From: JALZKA01 sp963753385
Lineage (GTDB): Bacteria; Actinomycetota; Thermoleophilia; Solirubrobacterales; 70-9
NCBI GenBank assembly: GCA_963753385.1
Contig: CAVWCC010000004.1
Coordinates: 225,128-289,127, forward strand
Length of the DNA: 64,000 bases
Reading direction: 5' to 3'
This document shows positions 49,774 to 60,533 of the stretch, piece by piece; within the stretch, counting starts at the first letter, position 1, and every line of letters starts with the position of its first letter. The notes beneath the pieces are model-generated. The model saw only the letters and a program-made list of their open reading frames with translations. It was not told where the DNA came from and ran no database searches. Made by a program: the position numbers and the translations under genes.

Positions 49774-51207
49774 TCAGCTCCTCGCGGGAGCGCCTGCCGG
49801 CCGACCCGCCCCCGACCGCGCGGGGCGCCCGCCGGGAATGATCGCCGCCGCCACGAACGCCGACAGCAGGATCACGCTACCCAACGCGAACGCCACCGTG
49901 AATCCCGACTCGGCGGGGAAGCGCGATCCCGCGGTCAGGTGATCGGAGACGATGGCCGCGGCGATCTGCGCCCCGAAGGCGCCCCCGACCGTGCGCATGA
50001 TCGCGTTTATCCCGGTGGCCTCACCCGTCTGACGCTGGGGAACGGCTTCCACGATCAGGTTGGCCATCGAGGCAAGCGAGAGTCCGATTCCGAACCCCAT
50101 CAGAGCCACTGCCAGGATTATCTCCCACTCCTGGGCACGTGCGACTGCGAGCAGGGCGAAGCTGACCGCCGCCGCGGCGGTGCCGGCCATGAGCGTGACC
50201 CTCGAGCCCACACGGCCCGCGAAGACGCCCGCGATCGGCCCAGCCACGAGCATCGCGAGCGCCGAGGGCAGCAGGAAGAGCCCGGCTCCGGTGGTGTCGA
50301 CCGCGAAGCCGTAGCCGGCCTCCTCGGGCATCTGCACGAACTGCGGGATGAGGATGAACGAGCCGAACATGCCGAACCCGATCAGGAAGGCGGTCAGGTT
50401 GGTCGTCCAGACACCGCCCAGGCGCAGCAGACGAATGTCGACGAGTGGCTCCGCGACCCGCTGCTCGAAGCCGATCCAGGCTGCAAGGATCGCGAACGCG
50501 GCTACGAAGAGGCCAACGGTCGCGGGCGCGGTCCAGCCCCAGCTGTTGCCCTCGCTCAGCGCGAGCAGCAGGCAAGCGAGGCCCGCCGCGAGCAGCGCTG
50601 CTCCCGCCCAGTCGATCCGGGCGGGCGACTTCACCGGTGACTCTGGGATGTACCGGTGCGTTGCCACGATCGCCACCCCGACCATCACGAGACCGAACCA
50701 GAAGATCCACTCGTACGCGAGGTGATCGACGATCAACCCACTCAGCACCAGGCCGAGGCCACCGCCTATGCCGAGCGTGGCCGAGATCAAGCCGATGCCG
50801 GTGGCCACGCGCTCGGGCGGGAACTCGTCCCTGATGATGCCGAACGCGAGCGGAAAGACGGCGCCACTCGCGCCCTGCACGGCCCGCCCGGCCACCAGCA
50901 TCTCCACGCTGTGGGACAGGGCGGCGATCACCGAGCCGAGCGCGAACAGGCCGAGCACGCCGAGGAGCACCCGCTCCTTGCCGAACATGTCGCCGAGCCG
51001 GCCCAGAATCGGCGTGCTGATCGAAGCGCTCAGCAGATATACGGTGATCACCCATGTGACGGAGGTGGTCGAGGCCCCCAGCTCGCGCTGAATCGCGGGC
51101 AGCGCGGGCGCGACCATCGTCTGCATCAGGGAATAGGCGAGCGCCGCGAGCGCCAGCACGGCGAGCGTGACGTGGTAGTGCTGCCGATCCGGGGCGGTCC
51201 CACTCAC
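49774..51207 (-). CDS. MFS multidrug transporter (DHA2/EmrB-like)
   Basis: A 477-residue major facilitator with about 14 hydrophobic helices. The N-terminal helix region VTLAVLALAALAYSLMQTMVAPALPAIQREL and the following GRLGDMFGKERVL are motif A of drug/proton antiporters. VAGRAVQGASGAVFPLAFGIIRDEFP and GLGLVLSGLIVDHLAYEWIFW match motifs B and C. It exports hydrophobic compounds using the proton gradient. Its ATG overlaps the stop of the MarR gene by 4 bases, so expression is probably controlled by that repressor. Confidence 0.94.
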   Translation of the reverse strand: MSGTAPDRQHYHVTLAVLALAALAYSLMQTMVAPALPAIQRELGASTTSVTWVITVYLLSASISTPILGRLGDMFGKERVLLGVLGLFALGSVIAALSHSVEMLVAGRAVQGASGAVFPLAFGIIRDEFPPERVATGIGLISATLGIGGGLGLVLSGLIVDHLAYEWIFWFGLVMVGVAIVATHRYIPESPVKSPARIDWAGAALLAAGLACLLLALSEGNSWGWTAPATVGLFVAAFAILAAWIGFEQRVAEPLVDIRLLRLGGVWTTNLTAFLIGFGMFGSFILIPQFVQMPEEAGYGFAVDTTGAGLFLLPSALAMLVAGPIAGVFAGRVGSRVTLMAGTAAAAVSFALLAVARAQEWEIILAVALMGFGIGLSLASMANLIVEAVPQRQTGEATGINAIMRTVGGAFGAQIAAAIVSDHLTAGSRFPAESGFTVAFALGSVILLSAFVAAAIIPGGRPARSGAGRPAGAPARS

Positions 51208-51668
51208 AGTTCCTCGATCACCTGGGCTAGGCGAGCGAGCAGGTCGGCGGCGACACGCTGCTCGTCCGGCTCGAGCGTCGCCGCGATCTGACGGCGGACC
51301 GCGTCGTATTCGCGCGCCTTCGCCGCGAGCGCCGTGCGTCCCGCCGGAGTCAGCGAGATCAGCACCGAGCGCCGGTCTCCCGGGTCCCCGACGCGCGACA
51401 GGAGCCCGCGACGAACCAGCAGGTCCACCATTCGGGTCGCCGTCGGCGAGGCGACCCCAGCCGCGTCTGCGAGCTGCTTGTTCGTCTGCGGCCCCGCGCC
51501 GAGCAACTCGAGCAGGTGGAACTGGGCCAGCGAGATCCCGTCCGGCGAGGGGCGACGCGAGGCCCGACCACGAGCGCGGCGGGAGGCCTGGAAGAAGTCG
51601 TGGAGGGCGTCGCTCAGGGCGGCGGTGGACTCACCCACGTAGTCGGCTGAACTGACGGTTCTCGGCAT
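51204..51668 (-). CDS. MarR family transcriptional regulator
   Basis: A 154-residue winged-helix repressor. The order is an N-terminal dimerisation helix, then SLAQFHLLELLGAGPQTNKQLADAAGVASPTATRMVDLLVRRGLLSRVGDPGDRRSVLISLT, which is the HTH plus wing (DxRS motif), and a C-terminal helix (LARLAQVIEEL). It is first in a unit with the MFS exporter and probably represses it until a phenolic or hydrophobic ligand binds. The 344 bases upstream contain no other gene except the tRNA-like fragment. Confidence 0.93.
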   Translation of the reverse strand: MPRTVSSADYVGESTAALSDALHDFFQASRRARGRASRRPSPDGISLAQFHLLELLGAGPQTNKQLADAAGVASPTATRMVDLLVRRGLLSRVGDPGDRRSVLISLTPAGRTALAAKAREYDAVRRQIAATLEPDEQRVAADLLARLAQVIEEL

Positions 51669-51939
51669 CCCGCCGAGAAAGTTAGCAGGACACTGATTAG
51701 CTGCCTATCAAGATATGCAAGCCAGGGGCAGGTACCCGGAATTGCGAGGGCCGTTTCGACCGATGGTCTGAAGCTGAACTCTGGCCAACTTGCGGGCCCT
51801 CACGGGAAGGCGAAGGCCCCACGAGCGGCTTCCCACCCACCGCATCGCGCACGTCGGCGACAAATTGGACCGCTATCTGACCGTCGGGCTGCCGCCAGAT
51901 CGCTGGTCATCCAACGAAGAAACCAGGGCCTTCCCTCGA
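51669..51939. other. Intergenic stretch without recognised gene
   Basis: The gap between the MarR gene and the tRNA-like fragment. AT-rich bases occur at 51,690-51,720 and probably include the MarR promoter. No convincing ORF, repeat or RNA structure is seen. Short open frames here lack start signals and family resemblance. Confidence 0.5.
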
Positions 51940-51981
<42 letters not shown>

Positions 51982-52012
51982 GTTGGTCGACCTCTGCGGC
52001 CGCTTGCGTCTC

Positions 52013-52978
52013 CTAGACGCTTCCCCTCGCTTCGGCCATCATCGCCGACACCCGTACGGTGCCGGTTGCGGTTCCTTTCGGAGTGCGCGTTGACCTGATG
52101 TGGACCTGCGCGCCTTGGAGCGGCTGGCCCAGGTCGCCTTCGAGCAGGTGCACGTAAGTGTCGAGCGTGAAGCTTGGGGCGTGGTGACCGAGCCAGCGCT
52201 GCACCTGCACGACGTTGCGCCCCTCGGCGAAGAGCCGCGAGGCGACCGTGTGCCGGAAGGTGTGGAAGCCGGCCCACTCGACGCCCGCCTCCTCGCACGC
52301 GGGGGACAGCACCCGATCGGCGAGGTTGTCGGGGTCGAGCACGGTCCCTGCGCCGCTGGCGAAGAGCAGCTCATCCGGCCGGCGCCCTTTCGCGTGCGCG
52401 GCGAGACGCTCCGCCAGCGCTAGCGGGATCGGCAAGTCGCGCCGCGCGTGCCGCGACTTGAGCGGCCCGATCACGAGTCCCTCGCCGCGCCGCCTGCGCA
52501 CCCGCTGGCGGACGCGGACGTACGGCCGCTCGCCATCCGCCTGCAGATGGCGCACCTCGAACACGAGCAGCTCGGAGCGGCGAACCCCGGTGGCGGCCAG
52601 CAGCTCGAACATCAGCCGGCGCCCGGGGTGAATCAGGTCGACGACGAGCTCCATGGTCTCGACCGTCCTTCCGTCCTCTTCGATCCTCGGGAACGGTCGC
52701 GCTCGCTCGTCGTCGTCCTCGATCCGCGGCCGGTGGGGCAGCGCCGCCTTGGCTGCCGGGTTGTGCGCGATCAGCCCCTCCTCAACGACCGGCGCGAGCT
52801 GTATCCGGAGATCCTCGAGCGCGCTGGGCTGCGGCTCGACGAACGGCTCGAGCGGCACGTCAACCGGCGCACCGGCCGCCGGGCTGGCGAGTACTACGAA
52901 TCGATACTGATCTGTCGGTGAAATTGGCGTTTTGGATAGGGCGTAGCCATCCGCGTAGCGTCGGACGCGTGCTCGCAC
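52013..52978 (-). pseudogene. Tyrosine recombinase/phage-type integrase, N-terminally truncated
   Basis: A site-specific recombinase catalytic domain with the full active site. Arg is in GVRRSELLVFEVRHL, Lys in PLKSRHARRDLPIP, His-x2-Arg in FHTFRHTVASRLF, the second His in WLGHHAPSFTLDTYVHLL, and the Tyr nucleophile in the same segment. Recognisable homology starts only at about 52,830 (SALEDLRIQLAPVVEEGLIAHNPAA), the end of the core-binding domain. The arm-binding and most of the core-binding domains are gone, and comM starts divergently right there. The remnant lies next to a tRNA 3' half, so it belonged to an element integrated at tRNA-Val. Probably inactive. Confidence 0.85.
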
Positions 52979-54436
52979 GCACCGTCACCCACGCGCTGGT
53001 CGGCCTCGACCCGCGCCGCGTCGAGGTGGAGGCGCACCTCCAGCGCGGCGGTGCCGGGGTTCGCGATCGTCGGCCTCGCCGACCGCGCCTGCCAGGAGGC
53101 GAAGGAGCGGGTCCGCAGCGGGATCGCTCGGCCGAGCTCGAGTGGCCGCTCGCGGCGGATCACGGTCAACCTCGCGCCGGCAGCCCTGCGCAAGGAGGGC
53201 TCCGGCTTCGACCTCCCGATCGCGCTCGCGGTGCTGGCGGCGTCGCGGCAGATTCCGGCCGAGCGGCTCGCGGAGCACGCCGCGGTCGGCGAGCTCGCGC
53301 TCGACGGCCGGATCCGGCCCGTGCGGCGGCGCGCTCGCGGCCGCCGAAGGGGCGCGGCGGGCCGGGCTCGACCGGATCCTCTGCGCGCGCCGAGTCGGCG
53401 GCCGAGGCCGCGCTCGCCGGGGTCGAGGCGATCCCGGTCCGGCACCTCGCCGAGGCGGTCGCGTACCTCCGCGGCGAGCTCGACCGCCGCCCGCGCGAGC
53501 CGCCCGACGAGGACGGCGGACGCCCGCCCGCGCCCGACCTCGCCGACGTGCGCGGTCAGGAGCGGGCCCGCCGCGCGCTCGAGCTCGCGGCGGCGGGCGC
53601 GCACAACCTGCTGCTCGCCGGGCCGCCGGGAACCGGCAAGACGATGCTCGCGCGCCGGCTGCCCGGCGATCCTGCCGCCGCTCGAGCCGACGGAGGCGCT
53701 CGAGGTGACGCGGATCCACTCGGTCGCCGGCGTGCTGCCGCCGGAGCGCCCGCTCGTCACGCTGCGGCCGTTCCGCGCGCCGCACCACAGCGCCTCGACG
53801 GCCGCGATCGTCGGCGGCGGCGCCGGGCCCGCGGCCGGGCGAGGCGAGCCTCGCGCACCGCGGCGTCCTGCTCCTGGACGAGCTGGCGGAGTTCCCGCGG
53901 CCCGCGCTCGAGGCGCTGCGCCAGCCGCTCGAGGACGGCGTCGTCGCGGTCGCGCGCGTCGCGGGCCAGGCGCTCTTCCCGGCCCGCTTCCAGCTCGTCG
54001 GGACGATGAACCTGTGCCCGTGCGGCGCGCGCGGCGATCCGGCCGCCGAGTGCTCGTGCTCGCCGCAGCGGCTCGCGGCCTTCCGCGACAAGCTCTCGCG
54101 CGCGCTGCTCGACCGCTTCGATCTCGTCGTCGCGGTGCCGCGCCCGCGGGCGCGAGGAGCTGGCCGGCGGGCCCGCCGAGGCCTCGGCAGCCGGTGCGGC
54201 GCGGGTCGCGGCCGGGCGCGCGCGGCTCGGCGGCGCCGCCGCTCGCGGCGCACCGCGGAAGCGGACGAGCTGCTCGAGCCGGGCGGTCGAGCGGCTGCCG
54301 CTCTCGGGCCGCGGCCGGGCGCGCGTCGCCCGCGTCGCGCGGACGGTCGCCGCGCTCGCGGGCGCCGACGCCGGTCGCGCCCGAGCACGTCGCCGAGGCG
54401 CTCGCGTACCGCTCGCCGAAGGAGCTGGCGCGGCGT
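52969..54436 (+). CDS. comM: YifB/ComM family Mg-chelatase-like AAA+ ATPase (frameshifted)
   Basis: About 490 residues spread over all three frames. In order: GTG 52969 with LARTVTHALVGLDPRRVEVEAHLQRG, then VPGFAIVGLADRACQEAKERVRSGI, RITVNLAPAALRKEGSGFDLPIALAVL and HAAVGELALDGRIRPV, then the Walker A GPPGTGKTMLARRLP. RPFRAPHHSAS, LLLDELAEFPR, VGTMNLCPCG (zinc-like) and LLDRFDLVVAVP follow. This is the complete ComM order; ComM is a branch-migration helicase for transformation. At least five single-base shifts are needed to read it. Its end overlaps the dprA start (GTGA), as usual for the comM-dprA pair. Confidence 0.9.
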
Positions 54437-55425
54437 GAGCGAGCTCGCGCTCGCTGCGTTCGCGGCCGCGACCGACGCGCACCTCGTCGGCGAGCCGCGC
54501 AGCGCGCGGTTCGCGGCTTTCAAGCGCGCGTTCGACGCGCCGGCCGAGCTCGCGCGACTCAGTGCGCTCGGGTTCCGCTTCCTCGCCCGCTCCGATCCCG
54601 CCTTCCCGCCGCTCCTCCGTACGCGATCCACGACCCGCCGCCGGGGCTCTTCCTGCGAGGCGAGGCCGAGGTCGAGCTGCTGTCGCGGCCGGCGGTCGCA
54701 ATCGTCGGTGCGCGAGCCTGCTCCGCCTACGGCCGCCAGGTCGCGCGCGGCCTCGGCCGAGAGCTGGCGGCGGCCGGGCTCGTCGTCGTCAGCGGCCTCG
54801 CGCGCGGAGTCGACGCCGAGGCTCATCGCGGCGCGCTCGAGGCCGGCGGCCACACCGTCGCGGTGCTCGGGTGCGGAATCGACCGCGACTACCCGGCCGC
54901 GCATCGCGAGCTCGCGCGCCAGATCGCCGCGTCGCGGGCTCGTCGTCTCGGAGTACGCGCCGGGCGTCGAGCCCGCGCCGTGGCGGTTTCCCGGCGCGGA
55001 ATCGGATCGTCGCCGGCCTCTGCGCCGCGACGGTCGTCGTCGAGGCGCGCGAGCGGAGCGGTGCCCTGATCACGGCCGACTTCGCGCTCGAGGAGGGTCG
55101 CGAGGTGTTCGCCGTGCCCGGGGAGATCACGTCGGCTCTCTCGGCCGGGACGAACGCGCTCCTGCGACTCGGGGCGACGCCGCTGACGAGCGCCGAGGAC
55201 GTGCTCGAGAGCTCGGGACTCGACCGCCACCGTCGCTGCGCCGACCGGATCTCGGCGACACGGCGGCAGCCGTGCTCGAGCAGCATTCGGGCAGGGCCTG
55301 GCGGCGCGGACGAGCTCGCGCGCGCGACCGGGCTCGCGGCAGGCGCCGTCGCGGCCGCGCTGACCGAGCTCGAGCTCGCCGGTGTCGTCGAGCGAGGAGG
55401 AGGTGTTTACCGGGCTGCCAGCTAG
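54434..55425 (+). CDS. dprA: DNA-processing protein DprA (frameshifted)
   Basis: About 330 residues in three frames. N-terminal HhH-like region (SELALAAFAAATDAHLVGEPRSARFAAFKRAFD), then the Rossmann-like core: PAVAIVGARACSAYGRQVARGLG, VVVSGLARGVDAEAHRGAL, TVAVLGCGIDRDYPAAHREL, the EYAPGVEPAPWRFP loop, RNRIVAGLCAATVVVEA and GREVFAVPGEITS. A C-terminal winged helix (ELARATGLAAGAVAAALTELELAGVV) closes it. DprA loads RecA on incoming single-stranded DNA. At least four frameshifts are required; each fits one base, so sequencing error is likely. Confidence 0.9.
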
Positions 55426-55434
55426 CATCGCCGC

Positions 55435-56561
55435 GTGGCCGACTCCTTCTGGCTTGCGGAGCCTGCTCCGGTTTTGCTCTCCTCGCGGTCGGCAGGGCCG
55501 GCAGACGTCGAGATCGTCGGCGGGGGCATCACGGGCATCTCTGCAGCGCTCACGCTGGCGCGCGCCGGCAAGCGCGTGCGCGTCCACGAGGCGCGCGCGG
55601 TCGCCTCCGGCGCGAGCGGCCGCAACGGTGGTTTTGCCCTTCGCGGCGGGGCGATGGCATACGACAGCGCGCGGGAGTGGCTCGGCCACGACGCCGCTGC
55701 GGACTACTGGCGCCTGACCGAGGCGTACGTCGACCGGATGGTCGAGCTCGGTGGCGACGCAATCCGCCGCACAGGCAGCCTCCGGCTCGCCGGCGAGGAC
55801 GAGCGCGACGAGCTGCTGGGCGGAGTACGAGGCGCTCCGCGAGGACGGCTTCGCCGCCGAGTGGCGGCGACGAGCTTCCCGTCCCGCTGGCCGACCGCTT
55901 CCCGGGAGCGCTCTTCCATCCGGCCGACGCCGTGCTCCAGCCGGCGCGACTGGTGCGGCGCCTGGCGGTCGCGGCCGCGGACGCCGGCGTCGAGATCCTC
56001 GAGCACGACCGGGTCGAGGAGCTGGACGCGCTCGAGGCCGACGCAGTGCTCGTGGCCACCGACGGGTATCCGAGCGGGCTGCTCGGCGAGCTCGAAGGGC
56101 TGATCATTCCGACGCGGGGCCAGATGATCGCGACCGAGCCGGTGCCGGAGCGCCTGTTCCCGATGCCGCACTACGGCCGCCACGGCTACGACTACTGGCA
56201 CCAGAACGACGAGGGCCGGCTGATCGTCGGCGGCTTCCGCGACGCCGACATGGACTCAGAGTTCACGGCCGAGGAGGCGACGACCGAGCGGATCCAGGAC
56301 GCGCTCGACGGCTTCGCCGAGGAGCTGTCGGGTCGGCGCCCGAGGATCACGCACCGGTGGTCGGGCGTGTTCGGACTCGTTCCCGACCTGATGCCCGTCG
56401 TCGGCCCGCATCCGGGCCGAGAGGGCCTGTGGGTGGCCGGCGGCTACTCGGGCCACGGGAACGTGCTCGGCCTGATGTGCGGCGAGCTCGTTGCGCAGGC
56501 GATCGCCGGCGAGCCGCACCCACTGCTCGAGCGGATGGATCCGGCGCGCCTCGTGGCTTAG
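55435..56561 (+). CDS. FAD-dependent oxidoreductase, DAO family (frameshifted)
   Basis: About 375 residues, of the DadA/glycine oxidase group that oxidises amines or amino acids. The N-terminal ADVEIVGGGITGISAALTLARAGKRV binds FAD and is followed by GASGRNGGF. The frame shifts twice near 55815-55890. It then continues as LADRFPGALFHPADAVLQPARLVRRLAVAA, GLIIPTRGQMIATEP and WSGVFGLVPDLMPVVG, and ends with the FAD-ribityl GLWVAGGYSGHGN. GTG 55435 starts 9 bases after dprA. The C-terminal half resembles gamma-glutamylputrescine oxidase-like enzymes. It converges with an ornithine-cyclodeaminase-family gene. Confidence 0.85.
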
Positions 56562-57498
56562 AAGCTCGATGCGCGTCAGGTCGAGCTCGTCCGCGCGCTC
56601 GTAGCGCGGCGATCGCGATCGCGAGATCCTGGATCGCGAGCCCGGTCGAGTCGAAGATCGTGATCTCGTCGTCCGAGCGGCGACCGTCCGCCTCGCCCGT
56701 CAGCACCGCGCCGAGCTCGGTCACGTCGGCGCGCGCGATCGCGCCCGCCGCGACCGCTGCCGCGAGCTCGCCGCCGTGGCTCGCCTGCTCCCATTCGTCG
56801 CAGAAGACCCGCGCGCGGGCGATCTCCTCGACCGCGATCTCGGCTTTCCCGGGCCCGTCGGCGCCCATCAGGCTCGACGTGCTGGCCCGGCCGGAGCGAC
56901 CCTGGCCCGAGCAGGATCTTCTTGCCCGGCGTCACCGTGACGACGATGTCGGCGGCGAGCGCCTCCGTCGCGGTCGCCGGCGGCGCCCACGCCGAGCTCG
57001 GCGGCGACGGCCCGCGCGCCGCTCGCGGATCGACGTCCCAGAGCGCGACCTCGCGGCCGCGCGCGACGAAGGTCCGCGCCGCCGCCCGCCCGTTCACACC
57101 CGCCCCGACCACCGCGGCCGACCCGGCTGCCCGCCAGCGTCTCCGCGGCCAGCGCCGCCGCGGCGCCCGTTCGCAGCGCCGTCACGGCGCCGGCCTCCAG
57201 CACCGCCTCCACGAGCCCCGTCTCGGCGTCCGAGAGCACGACGAGCCCGCTCACCGTCGGCAGCCCTCGCGCCGGGTTACCGGGAAACGACGTCACCCAC
57301 TTCAGAAGCGCGTGGCCGCCGCCGAGCGCCGGCATCGCCCGGAAGTCGCCGGCCGGGTAGTTCGTCGACGTACAGCTTCGGCTGCATCGTCCACTCGCCG
57401 CGCGCGTGGGCGACGAACGCGTCGCGCACTCCGTCGTACGCGCGCTCCGGCGGCACGGCCGCCTCGACGTCGCGGGCCGAGAAGAACGGCACCGCCAC
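56558..57498 (-). CDS. Ornithine cyclodeaminase/mu-crystallin family protein (frameshifted)
   Basis: About 313 residues in several frames. From GTG 57498: VAVPFFSARDVEAAVPPERAYDGVRDAFVAHARGEWTMQPKLYVD, then GGGHALLKWVTSFPGNPARGLPTVSGLVVLSDAETGLVEAVLEAGAVTALRTGAAAALA, which is the substrate and NAD-domain junction of ornithine cyclodeaminase and alanine dehydrogenase (Ald-type OCD). VVGAGVNGRAAARTFVARG is the Rossmann motif, and IFDSTGLAIQDLAIA is near the end. It may act as an alanine or imino-acid dehydrogenase. Five or more shifts are needed. It lies 2 bases after pntB on the same strand. Confidence 0.82.
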
Positions 57499-57500
57499 GG

Positions 57501-58899
57501 CTAGAGCGCCTTGAGCGCGGCGCTGACGTCCTCCAGCGCCTTGCTTCGCGTCGGCGAAGAGCATCGAGGTCTTCGGGTCGTAGAAAAGCGGGTTGTCGAT
57601 GCCGGCGAAGCCGGGGCTGAGCGACCGCTTGACGACGACGACCGCTGCCGGCGCGGTCGACCTCGATGATCGGCATCCCGTAGATCGGGCTGCTCGGGTC
57701 GGAGCGCGCGGCCGGGTTGACGACGTCGTTGGCGCCGAGGATGACGACCACGTCCGTCTGCGGCAGCTCGGGGTTGATCTCGTCCATCTCCTTCAGCTGG
57801 TCGTAGGGCACGTTCGGCCTCGGCGAGCAGGACGTTCATGTGCCCGGGCATGCGGCCGGCGACGGGGTGGATGCCGTAGAGGACGTCGATCCCCCTGTGC
57901 TCGAGCAGCTCCGCGAGCGCGCGGACGTCGTGCTGCGCCTGCGCGACCGCGAGCCCGTAGCCGGGAACGAAGACGACCTTGCGGGCGTAGCCGAGCATGA
58001 TCGCGAGATCCTCGGCCGTCGTCGCGCGCACGCTGCGTCCGTCCTCGTCCGCCGCGCCGCCGCCGCCCGCCTGCACGGCGCCGAAGGCGCCGAAGAGGAC
58101 GTTTCCGATCGACCGGTTCATCGCCCGGCCCATCAGCAGCGTCAGCAGCGTGCCCGAAGCGCCGACGAGCGCGCCAGCGACGATCAGGACGTTGTTGTGG
58201 AGCAGGAAGCCGGCAGCCGACGCCGCGAGCCCGGTGAACGCGTTCAGGAGCGAGATCACGACGGGCATGTCGGCGCCGCCGATCGGGAGCACGAAGAGGA
58301 CGCCGAAGACGAGCGCGGCCACGATCAGCGCGACGACGAGGACGTCGCCCTCGGCGCCGGCGACGATCAGCGCGCCGATCGCCGAGCGCACAGCAGCACC
58401 GCGCCGTTCACGAACTGCTGCCCGGCGATAGACGATCGGCCGGCCGCTCAGCAGCTCCTGCAGCTTCGCGAACGCGATCAGGGAGCCGGAGAACGAGATG
58501 CTGCCGATCAGGGCCGAGAGGAGGATCGCGACCGACTCCTCCGCGGTCGAGCCCGCCGGGCAGCGGCGCAGGTTGTGGAACTCCGCGAGTGCGATCAGCG
58601 CCACGGCGCCGCCGCCGACCCCGTTGAAGAGGGCCACCATCTGCGGCATCGCCGTCATCTTCACCGAGCGCGCGCCGACGACGCCGATCGACGGCGCCGA
58701 TCCCCATCGCGAGCCGCGATCCAGAGCGAAGTTCTCGAGCCCGTCCTGGGCCAGCGTGACAGCGATCGCGAGCGCCATCCCCGCGGCCCCGAGCAGGTTG
58801 CCCTGGCGCGCCCGCTCGCGGCGAGGAGAGGAAGCGCAGCGCGAGGATGAAGGTCACGATCGTGACCAGGTAGAGCAGGTCGGTCGTGGTCTTGCTCAC
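57501..58899 (-). CDS. pntB: NAD(P) transhydrogenase subunit beta (frameshifted)
   Basis: About 466 residues. From GTG 58899: TTTDLLYLVTIVTFILALRFLSSP, then a series of membrane helices (IGVVGARSVKMTAMPQMVALFNGVGGGAVALIA, LLSALIGSISFSGSLIAFAKLQ, LLNAFTGLAASAAGFLLHN). The NADP-binding domain III follows, with VVFVPGYGLAVAQAQH, IDVLYGIHPVAGRMPGHMNVLLAEA, DVVVILGANDVVNPAA and SLSPGFAGIDNPLFYDPKTSMLFADAK. It couples proton entry to NADPH formation. About five single-base shifts interrupt it. It is third in the pntAa-pntAb-pntB operon. Confidence 0.93.
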
Positions 58900-59053
58900 G
58901 GCCTCGCCGGCGGCTGCTCCCGCGCGCAGAGCCGGGCTCCGCAGGCGCCTGACGCCGCTCGCCGCAACGGGCTCTCCGGGGTCGTACACGCGTATCGTCC
59001 CCGCGGCCGGCGACCGAGAGCGACGCCCGAGGAACACGCAAGCGTTCTCGGGA

Positions 59054-59361
59054 TCACTGCTCGGGCTTCCGGGGCCCGCGCTGCTTGAACATCTCGAGCA
59101 TCCGGTCGGTGACGACGAAGCCGCCGACCACGTTCGCGGTGCCGAGCACCACGGCGCAGAAGCCGACGACCAGGGTCAGCGTGTCTGCGTCGGCGCGTCC
59201 GGCGACCAGGATCGCGCCGACGAGGACGATCCCGTGGATCGCGTTCGTGCCCGACATCAGCGGCGTGTGCAGCATCGTCGGCACCTTCGAGATCACCTCG
59301 ACGCCGAGGAAGATCGCGAGCACGAGGATCGTCAGCTCGAAGACGAGGCGTCGGTTCCATT
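59054..59361 (-). CDS. pntAb: NAD(P) transhydrogenase subunit alpha part 2 (membrane domain, frameshifted)
   Basis: About 102 residues. LVFELTILVLAIFLGVEVISKVPTMLHTPLMSGTNAIHGIVLVGAI is the conserved PntA membrane domain, followed by LTLVVGFCAVVLGTANVVGGFVVTDRMLEMF. The start is ATG 59361, which overlaps the TAA of pntAa (TAATG). One extra base near 59345 separates ATGGAACCGACG from the rest. Actinobacteria and alphaproteobacteria often split PntA into two polypeptides, as here. Confidence 0.9.
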
Positions 59362-60459
59362 ACGCCGTCACCTCGCTCGCGCGTGACGCAGGCGCCGCCT
59401 GTGATCTCGTCGTCGAAGTCGAGCGCGAGCTCGCCCGCGGGTGCCAGATGGAGCAGGAGCGCGCTGACGTTACGCGCGTAGAGCTGGCTCGCGTGGTAGG
59501 GCATCCGCGAGGCGAGGTCGGTGGAGCCGACGATCGTGACGCCGTCGCCGCTCGACCTCCACGCCGGGCTCGGTCAGCTCGCAGTTGCCGCCCGCCTCGG
59601 CGGCGAGGTCGACGATCACGGAGCCGGGCCGCATCCGCTCGACCGCGCGTCGCCGGGATCAGCCGCGGCGCGGGGCGGCCGGGGACGAGCGCGGTGGTGA
59701 CGACGACGTCCATACTCCGCGATCCGCTCGTCGAGCGCGGCCTGCTGCGCGTGCCTGCTCCTCGGCCGTCAGCTCTGCCGCGTAGCCGCCGCTCGGTCTC
59801 GGCGCCCCGAACGCCGAGGTCGAGGAACGACGCGCCGAGGCTCTCGACCTGCTCCCGCACGGCGGGGCGGACGTCGAAGCCGGAGACGACGGCGCCGAGC
59901 CGGCGCGCGGTCGCGATCGCCTGCAGCCCCGCCACGCCCGCGCCGAGCACGAGCACCTTCGCCGGCGCGACCGTGCCGGCGGCGGTCATCAGCAGCGGAA
60001 AGAGGCGGGGCAGCCGGTCGGCGGCGAGCACGACCGCCTTGTAGCCCGGCGACGGTGCTCTGCGAGGAGAGCGCGTCCATCGACTGCGCGCGCGTGATCC
60101 GCGGGATCGACTCCATCGCGAAAGCGACGACGCCGCGCTCGCTGCAGCCGCGCGATTCCCGCCGGGTCGGTCAGCGGCGAGAGAAAGCCGATCAGGACCG
60201 TGCCCGGCGCGAGCTCGGCGACCTCCTCACGGCGGGGGCGCCACACGCACGACGGCGTCCGCGCCGGGAACAGCTCGCTCACCGGCGGCGAGCTCGGCCC
60301 CGGCGGCCTCGTACTCGGCGTCCGCGAACCCGGCCGCGACGCCCGCCCCGCGCTCGACGGCGACCGTGAAGCCTGCGGCCGCAGCCGCCCGACGGCGTCG
60401 GGGACGAGCGCCACCCGGCGCTCGTCCGGCGCCGTCTCTCTCGGGACTGCCACCCTCAC
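59361..60459 (-). CDS. pntAa: NAD(P) transhydrogenase subunit alpha part 1 (NAD domain, frameshifted)
   Basis: About 366 residues. From GTG 60459: RVAVPRETAPDERRVALVPDAV, then GTVLIGFLSPLTDPAGI, and AGTVAPAKVLVLGAGVAGLQAIATARRLGAVVSGFDVRPAVREQVESLGASFLDL, the NAD Rossmann fold. DVVVTTALVPGRPAPRLI and GSVIVDLAAEAGGNCE-like residues follow in shifted frames, and the end is EVTA. It binds NADH and passes hydride to the beta subunit's NADPH site. Four or more frameshifts occur. It is first in the pnt operon and divergent from the HD-GYP gene. Confidence 0.9.
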
Positions 60460-60533
60460 GGAGACCGCAACTCTACGAGCCGCGCGTCCGGACGAGGAAG
60501 GGAACCGGGCGCTCGCCCTGGAACCTCGGATCT

